Program-made: the position numbers and the translations under genes
Part shown: positions 17,866 through 26,345 of the stretch, piece after piece
Position numbering within the stretch: the first letter of the stretch is position 1
Layout: the number at the start of each line of letters is the position of its first letter
NCBI GenBank assembly: GCA_041390865.1
Contig: JAWKPC010000011.1
Span: forward strand, 81,763-145,762
Source: JAUIIK01 sp041390865
Lineage (GTDB): Bacteria > Chloroflexota > Chloroflexia > Thermomicrobiales > CFX8
Reading direction: 5' to 3'
Length of the DNA: 64,000 nucleotides
Notes under the pieces: model-generated
The model's database searches: none
What the model was told of the DNA's origin: nothing
Seen by the model: the letters and a program-made list of their open reading frames with translations, nothing else

Positions 17866-19253
17866 GCGAGATGGACATGAGCCGCGATCTCGGGTTGATC
17901 ATCCCGGAGATCGCGATCGTGATCACCGCAGTTCTGGCCCTGGTGGCCGAGATGCTGCGCCGTCCGCGTCTGGCCCTGATCGCTACCGTCGTCGGGTTGC
18001 TGGCCGCGGCGCTTCTGACCATTCCCCTCTTTGGCGAAGATACGACCGTCTTCCTGGGCACCTACCGCATCGATGATCTCAGTCTCTGGGCGAAGGTAAT
18101 TATCCTGCCCGCGACGGCGCTCTCGGCCATCCTGTTCATCCCGGAGATTCGAGGGACGGACCGCGAGGGCACCGTTTACAGCCTGCTCTCATTCGTCGCC
18201 GCCGGTTCGGTCATCCTGGCCGGTGCCGGAGACATCATGTTCATCGTTCTCGGCGTGCTCATCAGCAGCCTCGGATCGTTCGTGCTGGTCGCTTACCCGC
18301 GCGACGACCGGGCGACCGAAGCGGCGATGAAGTACTTCGTCTTTGGATCGGTCACCGGGGCGATGATGATCTTCGGGCTGACCTACTGGTTCGGCGCGAC
18401 GGGCTCGACGCTGCTCTCCGAGCTCGATCGGCTGGACGGTAGGGAGCTGGCCGGAATCGCCGGGCTCCTCGGCGTCCTCATTGGCCTGGGATACAAGGCC
18501 TCGATTGCCCCATTCCATTTCTGGGCGCCGGACGCCTACGACGGCGGGCCGGTTGCGGCGGCGGCGTTCATCTCGATCGTTCCGAAGATCGGCGCGATAT
18601 TCGGCATCGCCCAGGTCATGCGGAGCCTTCCCGAAAGTGCCGTCGAATGGCCGCTTCTCATCGCTTTGCTGGCGGCATTCTCGATGACCTTCGGCAACCT
18701 GGCCGCGCTGGTCCAGACGAATCTGATCCGCCTGCTGGCCTACTCCTCGATCGCCCAGGCCGGCTATTTTCTGCTCGCTATCGTCGCCCTGGACAGGAGC
18801 GACCTCGACATCAGCGCGCTGGTCGTCTTTGCTGCTGCCTACGCGGCGATGAACCTCGGTGCCTTCGCGGTCGTCGGCTGGGCGGGCCGGGATCTGGAGG
18901 GGTTCCGGGGCGTTGGCCGGACGCTTGCGCCGTGGCATGGCGCGGCGATGGTGATCTTCCTGCTCTCGCTGGTCGGCGTGCCGCCATTGGGCGGGTTTGT
19001 CGGGAAGCTGCTGCTGTTCGGGGCCGCGATCGACGCCGGCTACACCTGGCTCGCGGTTGTCGGCATCCTCAACACGGTTCTGTCGCTCGCGGTCTATTTG
19101 CGGGTCATCGTGCCGATGTACCAGCCGGCTGACGGCGACGCCGTTTCGGGAGAGAGCCGATCCATCGCCAGGACGAGCATCACGGTGCTCTCCGTGCTTC
19201 TGACCCTCGGGATAGGGATCGGGGCGCAGGTCATTCTGACGACGACGATCTGA
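17862..19253 (+). CDS. nuoN: NuoN-like antiporter-type subunit
   Basis: A 463-residue NuoN-type subunit and the last gene of the operon. The lysines in GYKASIAPFHFWAPDAY and SIVPKIGAIFG are kept, as is NLIRLLAYSSIAQAGYF. At the helix that normally reads GLELLSLPLYVL, this protein has LGVLISSLGSFVL, so the conserved glutamate seems replaced by leucine. Nine bases separate its stop from that of the convergent response regulator, leaving no room for a long terminator. Confidence 0.93.
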   Translation: MSEMDMSRDLGLIIPEIAIVITAVLALVAEMLRRPRLALIATVVGLLAAALLTIPLFGEDTTVFLGTYRIDDLSLWAKVIILPATALSAILFIPEIRGTDREGTVYSLLSFVAAGSVILAGAGDIMFIVLGVLISSLGSFVLVAYPRDDRATEAAMKYFVFGSVTGAMMIFGLTYWFGATGSTLLSELDRLDGRELAGIAGLLGVLIGLGYKASIAPFHFWAPDAYDGGPVAAAAFISIVPKIGAIFGIAQVMRSLPESAVEWPLLIALLAAFSMTFGNLAALVQTNLIRLLAYSSIAQAGYFLLAIVALDRSDLDISALVVFAAAYAAMNLGAFAVVGWAGRDLEGFRGVGRTLAPWHGAAMVIFLLSLVGVPPLGGFVGKLLLFGAAIDAGYTWLAVVGILNTVLSLAVYLRVIVPMYQPADGDAVSGESRSIARTSITVLSVLLTLGIGIGAQVILTTTI

Positions 19254-19261
19254 GCCGCCCG

Positions 19262-19915
19262 CTAGGCGGTGCTCTCCTCCAACGCCATCAGGGTCGCCTT
19301 GACCCGGGCGTGGATCTCGCGTTCTCCACTGACTCCCAGTTCCTGGTAGATGACCGAGACGTAGGTTTCGACCGAGCGTTCGGTCAGCGACAGTTCGTCG
19401 GCGATCGCCGAGTTGCTGTATCCCTGGGCGATCAGCTCCAGGACGTCGTGCTGGCGGGGTGTCAGTCGCGAGAGGGCCGAATCCGGTTTCGGGCGCATCT
19501 CGCCGATCAGTGCCGGGTCCAGGACGACCATCCCGGCCGCGCTGCCGCGAATCGCCCGGATTACGGTTTCGATGTCCCCGACGGACTGCTTGAGGAGGTA
19601 CGACCAGCCGGCTTGCTGGTCGGCCGGAAGGCTCGTGAAGAAGCGCCGGTCGCGGTGGGACGAGAGCAGGACGATGCCGGTCGAGGAGTTTGCCTTGCGG
19701 ATTTCGATGCCGGCGTCGATGCCGTCGTACTCGCCCGGCATCTCGATATCCATCAGGACGACGTCGGGTTGGTGCTCGGCCGCCAGCCGGATCGCCGCCT
19801 GGCCGTTGTCGGCCTGCCCGACGACCTCGAGCCCCGGTTCGCCTTCGAGCGTCAGCACCAGCATCTCCCTGAATAGCGCTTCATCCTCAACGACGAGCAG
19901 GCGCAGGCTGTCCAA
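19262..19915 (-). CDS. NarL/FixJ-family response regulator
   Basis: A 217-residue two-domain regulator. The receiver has the acidic pair VVEDE near residue 10, the phosphoacceptor Asp56 in VVLMDIEMP, and the conserved Lys in YLLKQS. The C-terminal LuxR-type helix-turn-helix reads LTPRQHDVLELIAQGYSNSA and SLTERSVETYVS. It is convergent with nuoN. The only HisKA_3 kinase in the window is at 9071-10489, which makes these the likely pair, flanking the complex I-like operon. Confidence 0.92.
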   Translation of the reverse strand: MDSLRLLVVEDEALFREMLVLTLEGEPGLEVVGQADNGQAAIRLAAEHQPDVVLMDIEMPGEYDGIDAGIEIRKANSSTGIVLLSSHRDRRFFTSLPADQQAGWSYLLKQSVGDIETVIRAIRGSAAGMVVLDPALIGEMRPKPDSALSRLTPRQHDVLELIAQGYSNSAIADELSLTERSVETYVSVIYQELGVSGEREIHARVKATLMALEESTA

Positions 19916-20109
19916 TGCTGACTCCCTCGGTCCAGTACCTGACGGAACGTCCCATCATCGGACTCTAGCATGCCGCACCCGACCCGGCGGAACATCGAGA
20001 ATCCACGACTCGAAGTGCAGAGTTTGCCCGGTATTCGGCGATGCGACGGTCCCGTACGCTCTGAGGCTGTGGTTTTGAGCGCCCCGCATGGAGCCGGGCG
20101 CCGCTTCTC

Positions 20110-20417
20110 ATGGCTGGAGTGGCCGGTATGCGCGTCATCGTGGTGCTACGGATCTCGGCCTGCAGCAAGGTTGCGATACCGGAGAGCGGTGAGTCGGCCC
20201 CGGACGTCGACTGGCAGGTGATCGACGCCCTTGCCGGTGGCCTGGCCCCGACGGTCGCACCATCAGTGATGGTACGACGGCCTACGCCGGGGAGTGGGCG
20301 GTCGTCCAACAGCAGGTGACAGATACCGGGGGCGTCATGCCCATCAAGCTCAGCGAACCGGTCATGAGCTACACCTGCGTCTCAACCGGCAGCCTCGTCC
20401 TGACGCGCATCCCCTAA
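20110..20417 (+). pseudogene. Possible decayed gene end, product unknown
   Basis: Frame two readings join across a shift near 20255: the upstream part gives DWQVIDALAGGLAP and the downstream part gives DGTTAYAGEWAVVQQQ and SEPVMSYTCVSTGSLVLTR before a TAA at 20415. A strong hairpin 20 bases later looks like its terminator. I do not recognise the family. The start is not known; 20110 is simply the first ATG of the upstream frame. Confidence 0.3.
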
Positions 20418-20436
20418 ACCAGTACGAGATCTCAGG

Positions 20437-20460
20437 GAAGGGCGGCTCGACCCGCCCTTC
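20437..20460 (+). terminator. Hairpin, probable terminator
   Basis: GAAGGGCGG at 20437-20445 pairs with CCGCCCTTC at 20452-20460 around a six-base loop. It follows the possible gene remnant. There is no strong U-run. Confidence 0.5.
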
Positions 20461-20620
20461 GCGGTTCCTGTGCCGATCATTCCTCCAACGGCGCCGCACC
20501 ATTGAGAAACTACGATACTCACTCACGATCCTGTTCGATATTCCAGTCGATTCTTCCTCCCTATCCTGATCCTAGAGCCGCTCCGATAGCGGCGACCAAT
20601 CAGGAAAAGGAAGATCACCG

Positions 20621-23600
20621 ATGGCACGCGCGAAGTTCTGGCTCCTGCTGATGCTCGTTCTGGCTCCCGCTATCGTTCCGCTGATTCCGACGCTCGTCGC
20701 TGCGGAAGGCGACGACGCGGCCGATCAATCCCGAATCGCGACGACCGAATATGGCGATGTCCGGCGTGGACAGGTCTCGGCCGTCAGCGAATTCCAGCTC
20801 GCTCTCGTTGCCGGGGAATCGGTCACGATCGAGACGGTAAACATCTCCGAAGGCGGCGATCCGGTCCTGCACCTGCTCGATGCAGGGCGCGGCACGGAGG
20901 TCGCCGTCAACAACAGCGCCGACGGCGGCCTGGCGGCTCGCGTCAGCTACACGGCGGCGGCAGACATCAATCTGATTCTCGTTGTCCGCTCGCTGGCTCA
21001 AGAGACGGCCGGCACGACCGATCTGCTGAAGAACGGAGAAACCTGGAAGACCGCCGTCTCGTTCGCCGGCCTGCACCAGCTCTACGGGGAGCTGATCCCC
21101 GGCCAGGAGCTACGGACCGTCCACCAGCCCGGCGGCACCGGCGCCACCCACCGCATGTACATCATCGGCGACAATCGGCTCAGCATCGCGATGCGGGTCA
21201 TCGGCGGCGGGCCGAACGGCGCGGCGATCGCCCGGTTCAACGACGGCTATGGCAAGCCTGACGTCATCGTCGGCGTCGCCAACCCGGAATCGGCCGAAGA
21301 GATCCTGCTGGTTCTCAACGACTACAGCCACGACGCCGACGGCGACGGTCTCGGCGACAACGTCGAAGCGGCCATCGGCACCTGCTCGGCTCTCTCCGGC
21401 TTCGTCAGCGTCAACGGCGGCTACGAGTTCGATTGCAGCCTGGCCGCCGACCCGCGCGATACCGATGGCGATGGCATCAGCGACGGCCTGGAGCTCTTCG
21501 GCCTCTACGCACCGCCAGTCCTGGCTCCGGCGACCGCCGAAGCGAGCCAGTTCAAGGTACTGCCCGACGTGACGGCCTCGTTTGATACGCACATCAACCT
21601 GCCGCTCTGGGGCGCCAACCCCCGCCACAAGGATCTCTTCATCGAAGTCGATTTCATGATGCGCTCTCCGGGTGAGACGCCCGGCAAGGTTGGCCCGGCG
21701 GTTGCCCGGCAGTTCGCCGCCTATTACAGCGATACCGTCGACAATCCGATCCCGCTCATCGATCTCTATCGGGCAGTGTCCCTGAAGAATCCGGACGGCC
21801 GCCGCGGCATTAGCACCCATCTCGACACCGGCGTCGCACCGGAGAGCCCGGCCGACGCGACGATCTACGGCGACTGGGGCGGCTACAACGCGGTCCAGCC
21901 GGTGCAAAACGCCGACGGAAGCTACATGGGCGACAACCCGCAGACCGCCTGGCAGAACAACATGAACCCGGCCCGGCGCGGCATCTTCCGCTACATCATG
22001 GTCTACCCGACCGGCGGCGGACAGAACCCGCTCAACAGCTTCGCCGGCAGCGGCCCGCTCGATAACGCCTGGGTCCTGGCCCACGAGTTCGCTCACGCGA
22101 TGGGTCTCGATCATGGCGGCAAGCCGGGCGAGTTCCAGCCGAATTGCAAGCCGAACTACATGAGCCTGCTCAACTACGGCTACCAGGGCTACCCGAACGT
22201 CGGTTTCTCCGATGGACTCGGCACCTCGGCCCTCAATAACACGGCTCTCAAGGAGTTCAACGCCGTCCCTCCGAGCAATACGGCCTATCTCGACATGCTC
22301 GAGTTCAACTACAAGTACTACGTCGACCGCGAGAACGGTCACGTTGACTGGAACCGCGACGGCTTCATCGCCGGCGAAAACAGCACGGTCCGCGCCTACG
22401 CCAACTACAAGCCGGGTGGTGGCGGCTGCGAGATGACCCGCATGAACCAGTCGATGATCCCAACCGCGGCCAGCACGACGGCGCCGGCTATGGCCCGGCT
22501 CGGCAATCGCCTCTACGTCTTCTACTCGCCCCTCGGCGCGGCCTTCTACAAGTACTCGACCGACGCCGGGAACTGCCCGCAGGCCGACATGAGCGCTTGC
22601 GCGACCTGGAGCGATCAGAAGCTGGCCTATATGGATGCACAGGGCGGCATCGACGCGATCAAGATCAGCAATAGTGAACTGTTGGTGGTGACGATCGACA
22701 GCAACGGTACGATCTGGGAGCGCCGGATGATGCTCGACGCAGCCGGTAACGAAACCTGGACCGATCACCGACAGGTTCCCGGTCTCGCCGCGTCCCCGAC
22801 CCTGACGAGCGGCAAGAGCAGCGAGCCTTCGCTCTCCGAGCTGGCCTACTGCAAGTTCTTCCTGACCTATCGAGGCGCCGACGGGAATGTGCACTACAAC
22901 TCCCTGAGCTGCGCCGACCAGTTCACCGGCTGGGGAGCCGAGCAGACGGCGCTCGATCAGGATCGCAACCCGATCCCGATGGCCGAATATGCCTCTCCGG
23001 GTGTTGGCCGGGCATTCCTCTCGACGACGGGCGAAGCCTGGATCCTCGGCGCCTTCGCCGACGTCAACGGCCGGCTCAACCTCTATCACTACAGCGACGA
23101 GACCGGTCTCTGGGCGAAGACCGACCTGATCGACAGCTATGCCGGCGCGGTCGAGGGACGTCCGGCGATGGCCTGGCAGTGGACGGGCGGCGAGTTCGAC
23201 CGCACCGGCAAGCTCTACCTGATGTACGTCAAGCACGACTTCAACACCGCTAACTGGCGGGGGATGCAGCGCCAGGTCCGGATGCTCACCTCCTACGTCA
23301 AGGTCGACAAGGCGGCAGACGGCAGCCTGACCAGAACGACGAAGGTCGGGTTGGAAGGACCGTTCGACAATGTCTGGCTCTACGCCTTCGGCATCGACCT
23401 GTTCTTCGAGGAAGGCATCGACAGCAACCTGCGAGCCGCCCTCTCGATCGCGATCGACAAGCCGGAGCTCTGGGCCGGCATCCAGTTCCGCCCGAAGGCC
23501 GACGGCGTCGCCGACCTGACGATGGTCGACAACAATGACTGGGAAGTGCTGCGGATCGGCCTCTGCAAGAACGTCGTCAACCCCGGCGGACTGGTCAGCA

Positions 23601-23626
23601 ATCCGATCGCCTGCCCGGCCGGATGA
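20621..23626 (+). CDS. Large secreted metzincin-type zinc metalloprotease
   Basis: A 1001-residue exported protein. A signal peptide covers about residues 1-28 (FWLLLMLVLAPAIVPLIP...). Two calcium-binding thrombospondin-type-3-like motifs follow (DADGDGLGDNVEA near 236, DTDGDGISDGLEL near 279). The zinc site is HEFAHAMGLDH at residues 488-498, with a Met-turn candidate at Met514 (NYMSLLNY), which together define a metzincin. The part after about 600 is rich in repeated WSDQKL/TWTDHR-like strands and resembles a sialidase-like beta-propeller; this is inference. ATG 20621 follows AGGAAAAGGAAG and a clear terminator follows the stop. Its substrate is unknown. Confidence 0.85.
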   Translation: MARAKFWLLLMLVLAPAIVPLIPTLVAAEGDDAADQSRIATTEYGDVRRGQVSAVSEFQLALVAGESVTIETVNISEGGDPVLHLLDAGRGTEVAVNNSADGGLAARVSYTAAADINLILVVRSLAQETAGTTDLLKNGETWKTAVSFAGLHQLYGELIPGQELRTVHQPGGTGATHRMYIIGDNRLSIAMRVIGGGPNGAAIARFNDGYGKPDVIVGVANPESAEEILLVLNDYSHDADGDGLGDNVEAAIGTCSALSGFVSVNGGYEFDCSLAADPRDTDGDGISDGLELFGLYAPPVLAPATAEASQFKVLPDVTASFDTHINLPLWGANPRHKDLFIEVDFMMRSPGETPGKVGPAVARQFAAYYSDTVDNPIPLIDLYRAVSLKNPDGRRGISTHLDTGVAPESPADATIYGDWGGYNAVQPVQNADGSYMGDNPQTAWQNNMNPARRGIFRYIMVYPTGGGQNPLNSFAGSGPLDNAWVLAHEFAHAMGLDHGGKPGEFQPNCKPNYMSLLNYGYQGYPNVGFSDGLGTSALNNTALKEFNAVPPSNTAYLDMLEFNYKYYVDRENGHVDWNRDGFIAGENSTVRAYANYKPGGGGCEMTRMNQSMIPTAASTTAPAMARLGNRLYVFYSPLGAAFYKYSTDAGNCPQADMSACATWSDQKLAYMDAQGGIDAIKISNSELLVVTIDSNGTIWERRMMLDAAGNETWTDHRQVPGLAASPTLTSGKSSEPSLSELAYCKFFLTYRGADGNVHYNSLSCADQFTGWGAEQTALDQDRNPIPMAEYASPGVGRAFLSTTGEAWILGAFADVNGRLNLYHYSDETGLWAKTDLIDSYAGAVEGRPAMAWQWTGGEFDRTGKLYLMYVKHDFNTANWRGMQRQVRMLTSYVKVDKAADGSLTRTTKVGLEGPFDNVWLYAFGIDLFFEEGIDSNLRAALSIAIDKPELWAGIQFRPKADGVADLTMVDNNDWEVLRIGLCKNVVNPGGLVSNPIACPAG

Positions 23627-23654
23627 CGAGTATCGAACATCAGTAGGTAGACGA

Positions 23655-23680
23655 GAGGCGCCCGATCCATCGGGCGCCTC
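23655..23680 (+). terminator. Strong hairpin terminator
   Basis: A perfect 12-bp stem (GAGGCGCCCGAT / ATCGGGCGCCTC) with a two-base loop lies 28 bases after the metalloprotease stop and is followed by TTCC. It would end that transcript. Confidence 0.8.
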
Positions 23681-23759
23681 TTCCGTGTGGTTAGATAGAC
23701 CGCCATTCGAATCGAAACGCTATTCCGGCGGGTTCGTCATTACTTGATGGGGAGATACC

Positions 23760-24258
23760 GTGAGCGATCATCTGGTCGACATGTTCCGGCACAACCGCTG
23801 GGCGAACCTGCGTATTCTGGACTGGTGCGCGGGCCTTGATGACGATCTGCTGGACTCCAGCGCGCCCGGTACCTTCGGTGACGCCCGGAGGACGCTGGTT
23901 CATCTGGTCGGGGCAGAGGAGCGCTACGTTGAATATCTCACCGGCGAGGTGATGCCGAGATGAACAGCGTCTCGATCTCGATGGCCCGACCCTGGAATCG
24001 ACACACCCTGCGGCCGCGCCGACGCCAGCGGGGGAGCGACTGATCGATCTCGCGGGGTCGACGCCATACGACCTGGTCGTGCGAGGCAACCACCTCAACG
24101 GTGAACCGTACAGCCTGCGAGCGACGACGCTGCTGATCCAGGCAATCCATCATGCAGCCGAGCATCGCACCCATCTGATGACCGTTATCAGCCAGCACGG
24201 CATCGCCGTCCCGGATACGGATGGGTGGACGTTTGGGAACGAAATGCTGAGCGTCTGA
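23760..24258 (+). pseudogene. DinB-like gene with a frameshift
   Basis: The first frame starts at GTG 23760 after GGGGAG and gives a DinB-type N-terminus (HNRWANLRILDWC, LVHLVGAEERYVEYL) until a TGA at 23961. The next frame continues directly as LDLDGPTLES and ends with ATTLLIQAIHHAAEHRTHL, the expected C-terminal helix with its histidines, stopping at 24256-24258. One insertion or deletion between about 23945 and 23962 would restore a protein of about 165 residues. It belongs to the same broad family as the intact gene at 6170. Confidence 0.75.
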
Positions 24259-24331
24259 CTATCTGGGGCTCAAGGGTCTATCCGTGCGGTCGATACTGAT
24301 CGAGTGGACTACTCAACGCGGGGATGAGAGC

Positions 24332-24922
24332 ATGCCTACGTCGGAACTTTCGCAAGGATCAGCACCGCTCGACGCTCGGGTACCCCGGCAATTGTTGGAG
24401 CCGAACTACCAGAACCGCCTGCGGATCGTCGGCCGGGCCCTGGATGAGAACGACCTGGAAGAGGCGGTTATCCTCGAGATCGAAGACGGTTTCTTTCTGC
24501 GGGCTCACAGCCCGGCGCGCGGCGGCTACATGACCGAGACGTTCACCGACGACCGGCTGATGCAGACGCTCCGGGTGGCGATCTACTCACGTGGAGAATC
24601 CGGCTCGGGATCCTATCGCTCGCCGCTCCGCCCGACTGGTTATGAGGACTTCCTGCGCGCGCTTGGTTACCGACTCGACCGGAGAGCTGCGAACGCGATC
24701 ACGATCGTCGAGTGCTCGCGATACTTTCACGTCAGCGGCGACGAGCGCATCGGCGATGAGTATCAGGCCGCGATGACGCCATTCGCCGAACTCTTAGAAG
24801 TTCCCGGCATCAACCATCTGGTCAATGAAGCCATAGGCCGCCGCTCCCGAGGTGCGGTCGGCCGGGCGATCGACGCCGACCACCCGGTTCGGATTATCCG
24901 TACCGGCGCCCGTCGCTGGTAA
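24332..24922 (+). CDS. Conserved-looking hypothetical protein
   Basis: A soluble protein of 196 residues that I do not recognise. It has an acidic strand-rich first half (LEEAVILEIEDGFFLRAH, TETFTDDRLMQTLRVA) and a more helical second half, with no membrane segment, no signal peptide and one Cys. ATG 24332 is preferred over an upstream GTG at 24284. It stands alone between the broken DinB gene and a stress-type protein. Codon use is like its neighbours, which supports a real gene. Confidence 0.6.
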   Translation: MPTSELSQGSAPLDARVPRQLLEPNYQNRLRIVGRALDENDLEEAVILEIEDGFFLRAHSPARGGYMTETFTDDRLMQTLRVAIYSRGESGSGSYRSPLRPTGYEDFLRALGYRLDRRAANAITIVECSRYFHVSGDERIGDEYQAAMTPFAELLEVPGINHLVNEAIGRRSRGAVGRAIDADHPVRIIRTGARRW

Positions 24923-25108
24923 ATCGCGCCCACGTCGCCCCACAGCTACGAATTCTGCATGGTACCCCAGGTATGTTCATTTGCTCGGATGCGACCGTCC
25001 GTGCCTCGATGTGCCGTAAACGTGACTGCTATCCCTGTACTGGTCTATTGGAGCTAGCCGAATCCACTCGATATGGTGAGAGTGCGTATTTCGGTTAGGA
25101 AAATCGCT

Positions 25109-25624
25109 ATGGCAATGAACAGAGACAGAGACAATGTCGGGCGGCTTGCGGCTGCGGCCTTCGCTTCGACCGATCAGGCTGAAGCAGCGCTCAGTGCGCT
25201 GATGGAAAGCGGATTCACCGAAGAACAGACTGGCGTTATCGCTTCGACGAATGAATCACACCTCCTCGAGAACTGGATTCCCCAGGCTGAGGATGCGAGC
25301 AGCGAATCGTCCGGATCTCACGTCGCAATCGGCGGCGTCCTGGGAGGAATCCTGGGCGGAGCCGTCGCGCTCGCCGTACCCGGGATCGGATGGGCGGCCG
25401 GAGCCGGCATCATCGCCACCACTATTGCCGGTGGCAGCTTCGGCGCTGGAATCGTCGGCCCGTTGCTCGACCTGGAGGTCGAAGAGGACCGGGCCATCTA
25501 TCTCGACGAGCGGCTCCGCGCTGGCGACATCATCGTCACCGTGCATGATGACGACCGATCGGATGAGGCCCAGGACATTCTCCAGACCTACGGTGGCAAG
25601 ACCGCCGGAACCTCTGGGGACTGA
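25109..25624 (+). CDS. General stress protein (YflT/GsiB-type N-terminal domain) with glycine-rich membrane stretch
   Basis: A 171-residue protein. The N-terminus AAAFASTDQAEAALSALMES, then GFTEEQTGVIAS, matches the stress-protein domain found in YflT-like and DUF1269-type proteins. The middle is a glycine/alanine-rich hydrophobic stretch (GGVLGGILGGAVALAVPGIG), and the C-terminus ends in an acidic helix with ERLRAGDIIVTVH, a repeated feature of this family. ATG 25109 has AGGA eight bases upstream. Likely role: general stress; mechanism unknown. Confidence 0.72.
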   Translation: MAMNRDRDNVGRLAAAAFASTDQAEAALSALMESGFTEEQTGVIASTNESHLLENWIPQAEDASSESSGSHVAIGGVLGGILGGAVALAVPGIGWAAGAGIIATTIAGGSFGAGIVGPLLDLEVEEDRAIYLDERLRAGDIIVTVHDDDRSDEAQDILQTYGGKTAGTSGD

Positions 25625-25638
25625 GTCCGGTCCGGCCG

Positions 25639-26173
25639 ATGCCTGCATCGAGACCTGATACCCGGACGGCTGTCAATCTACGGAGGTCGCTCGTCGGATT
25701 CGTCGCTGGAACCATTGCGACGTTGCCGATGACGGTCTCCATGATCCTGATGCATCGGTTGCTCAAAGGTTATGAACGGTATCCGTTGCCGCCTCATACG
25801 ATCACGTCCCGCGTGTTTGGCAGGCGCAGGCCCAGCGCGTTCACGGTCGGAGGGAGCGATGCGTCGCAGACGAACCCGCTAACCGTCGTCCTGCACTTTG
25901 CCTATGGCGGCGCCTGCGGCAGCATACTCGCGCTGAGCGAGCGCTTCGTTCGCTTCCCGCGCGTCCTCACCGGGGTCGTTGCCGGTCTTGTGGTCTGGGC
26001 CGGGAGCTACCTCGCCTGGTTGCCCGCCCTCGGCATTCTTTCGCCGGCAACCGAGCATCCTCCGCGAAGAACGGCGTTAATAGATCGCAGCCCATATCGT
26101 ATGGGGGGCGAGCGCCGGTATCATCCTCGATGCGGCCGGCAGTTTCCTCAAACGTCGAGCATCCTGCCCTTGA
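25639..26173 (+). pseudogene. Small membrane protein gene with a C-terminal frameshift
   Basis: The first frame from ATG 25639 encodes membrane helices (SLVGFVAGTIATLPMTVSMI, VLTGVVAGLVVWAGSYLAWL) and then loses sense after PPRRTAL. In the next frame the expected continuation appears: IAAHIVWGASAGIILDAAG and FLKRRASCP, stopping at 26171-26173. One extra base near 26080 (TTAATAGATC) accounts for this. The unshifted frame runs to 26214 with a non-membrane tail. It resembles small four-helix membrane proteins of the DUF6789 kind; that label is tentative. Confidence 0.6.
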
Positions 26174-26345
26174 ATGCATTTCAGTCACGCTCTCAGGTGC
26201 AGAATTCTCTCTGAATGATTGCTAACTGAATCTGTGCCCGTCTGGCGTGTTATGCACGTTGTCGGCACCTGTCACGGAATCTACCGTATCTCCAGGATGC
26301 AAGCCCATCCAAATACTAAGGTATCCGTTCTTGGAGTTAGATAAC

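Noticed and set aside
21110..23236. A 708-codon frame on the - strand
   Set aside because: Antisense to the metzincin, with no ribosome binding site or recognisable domain.
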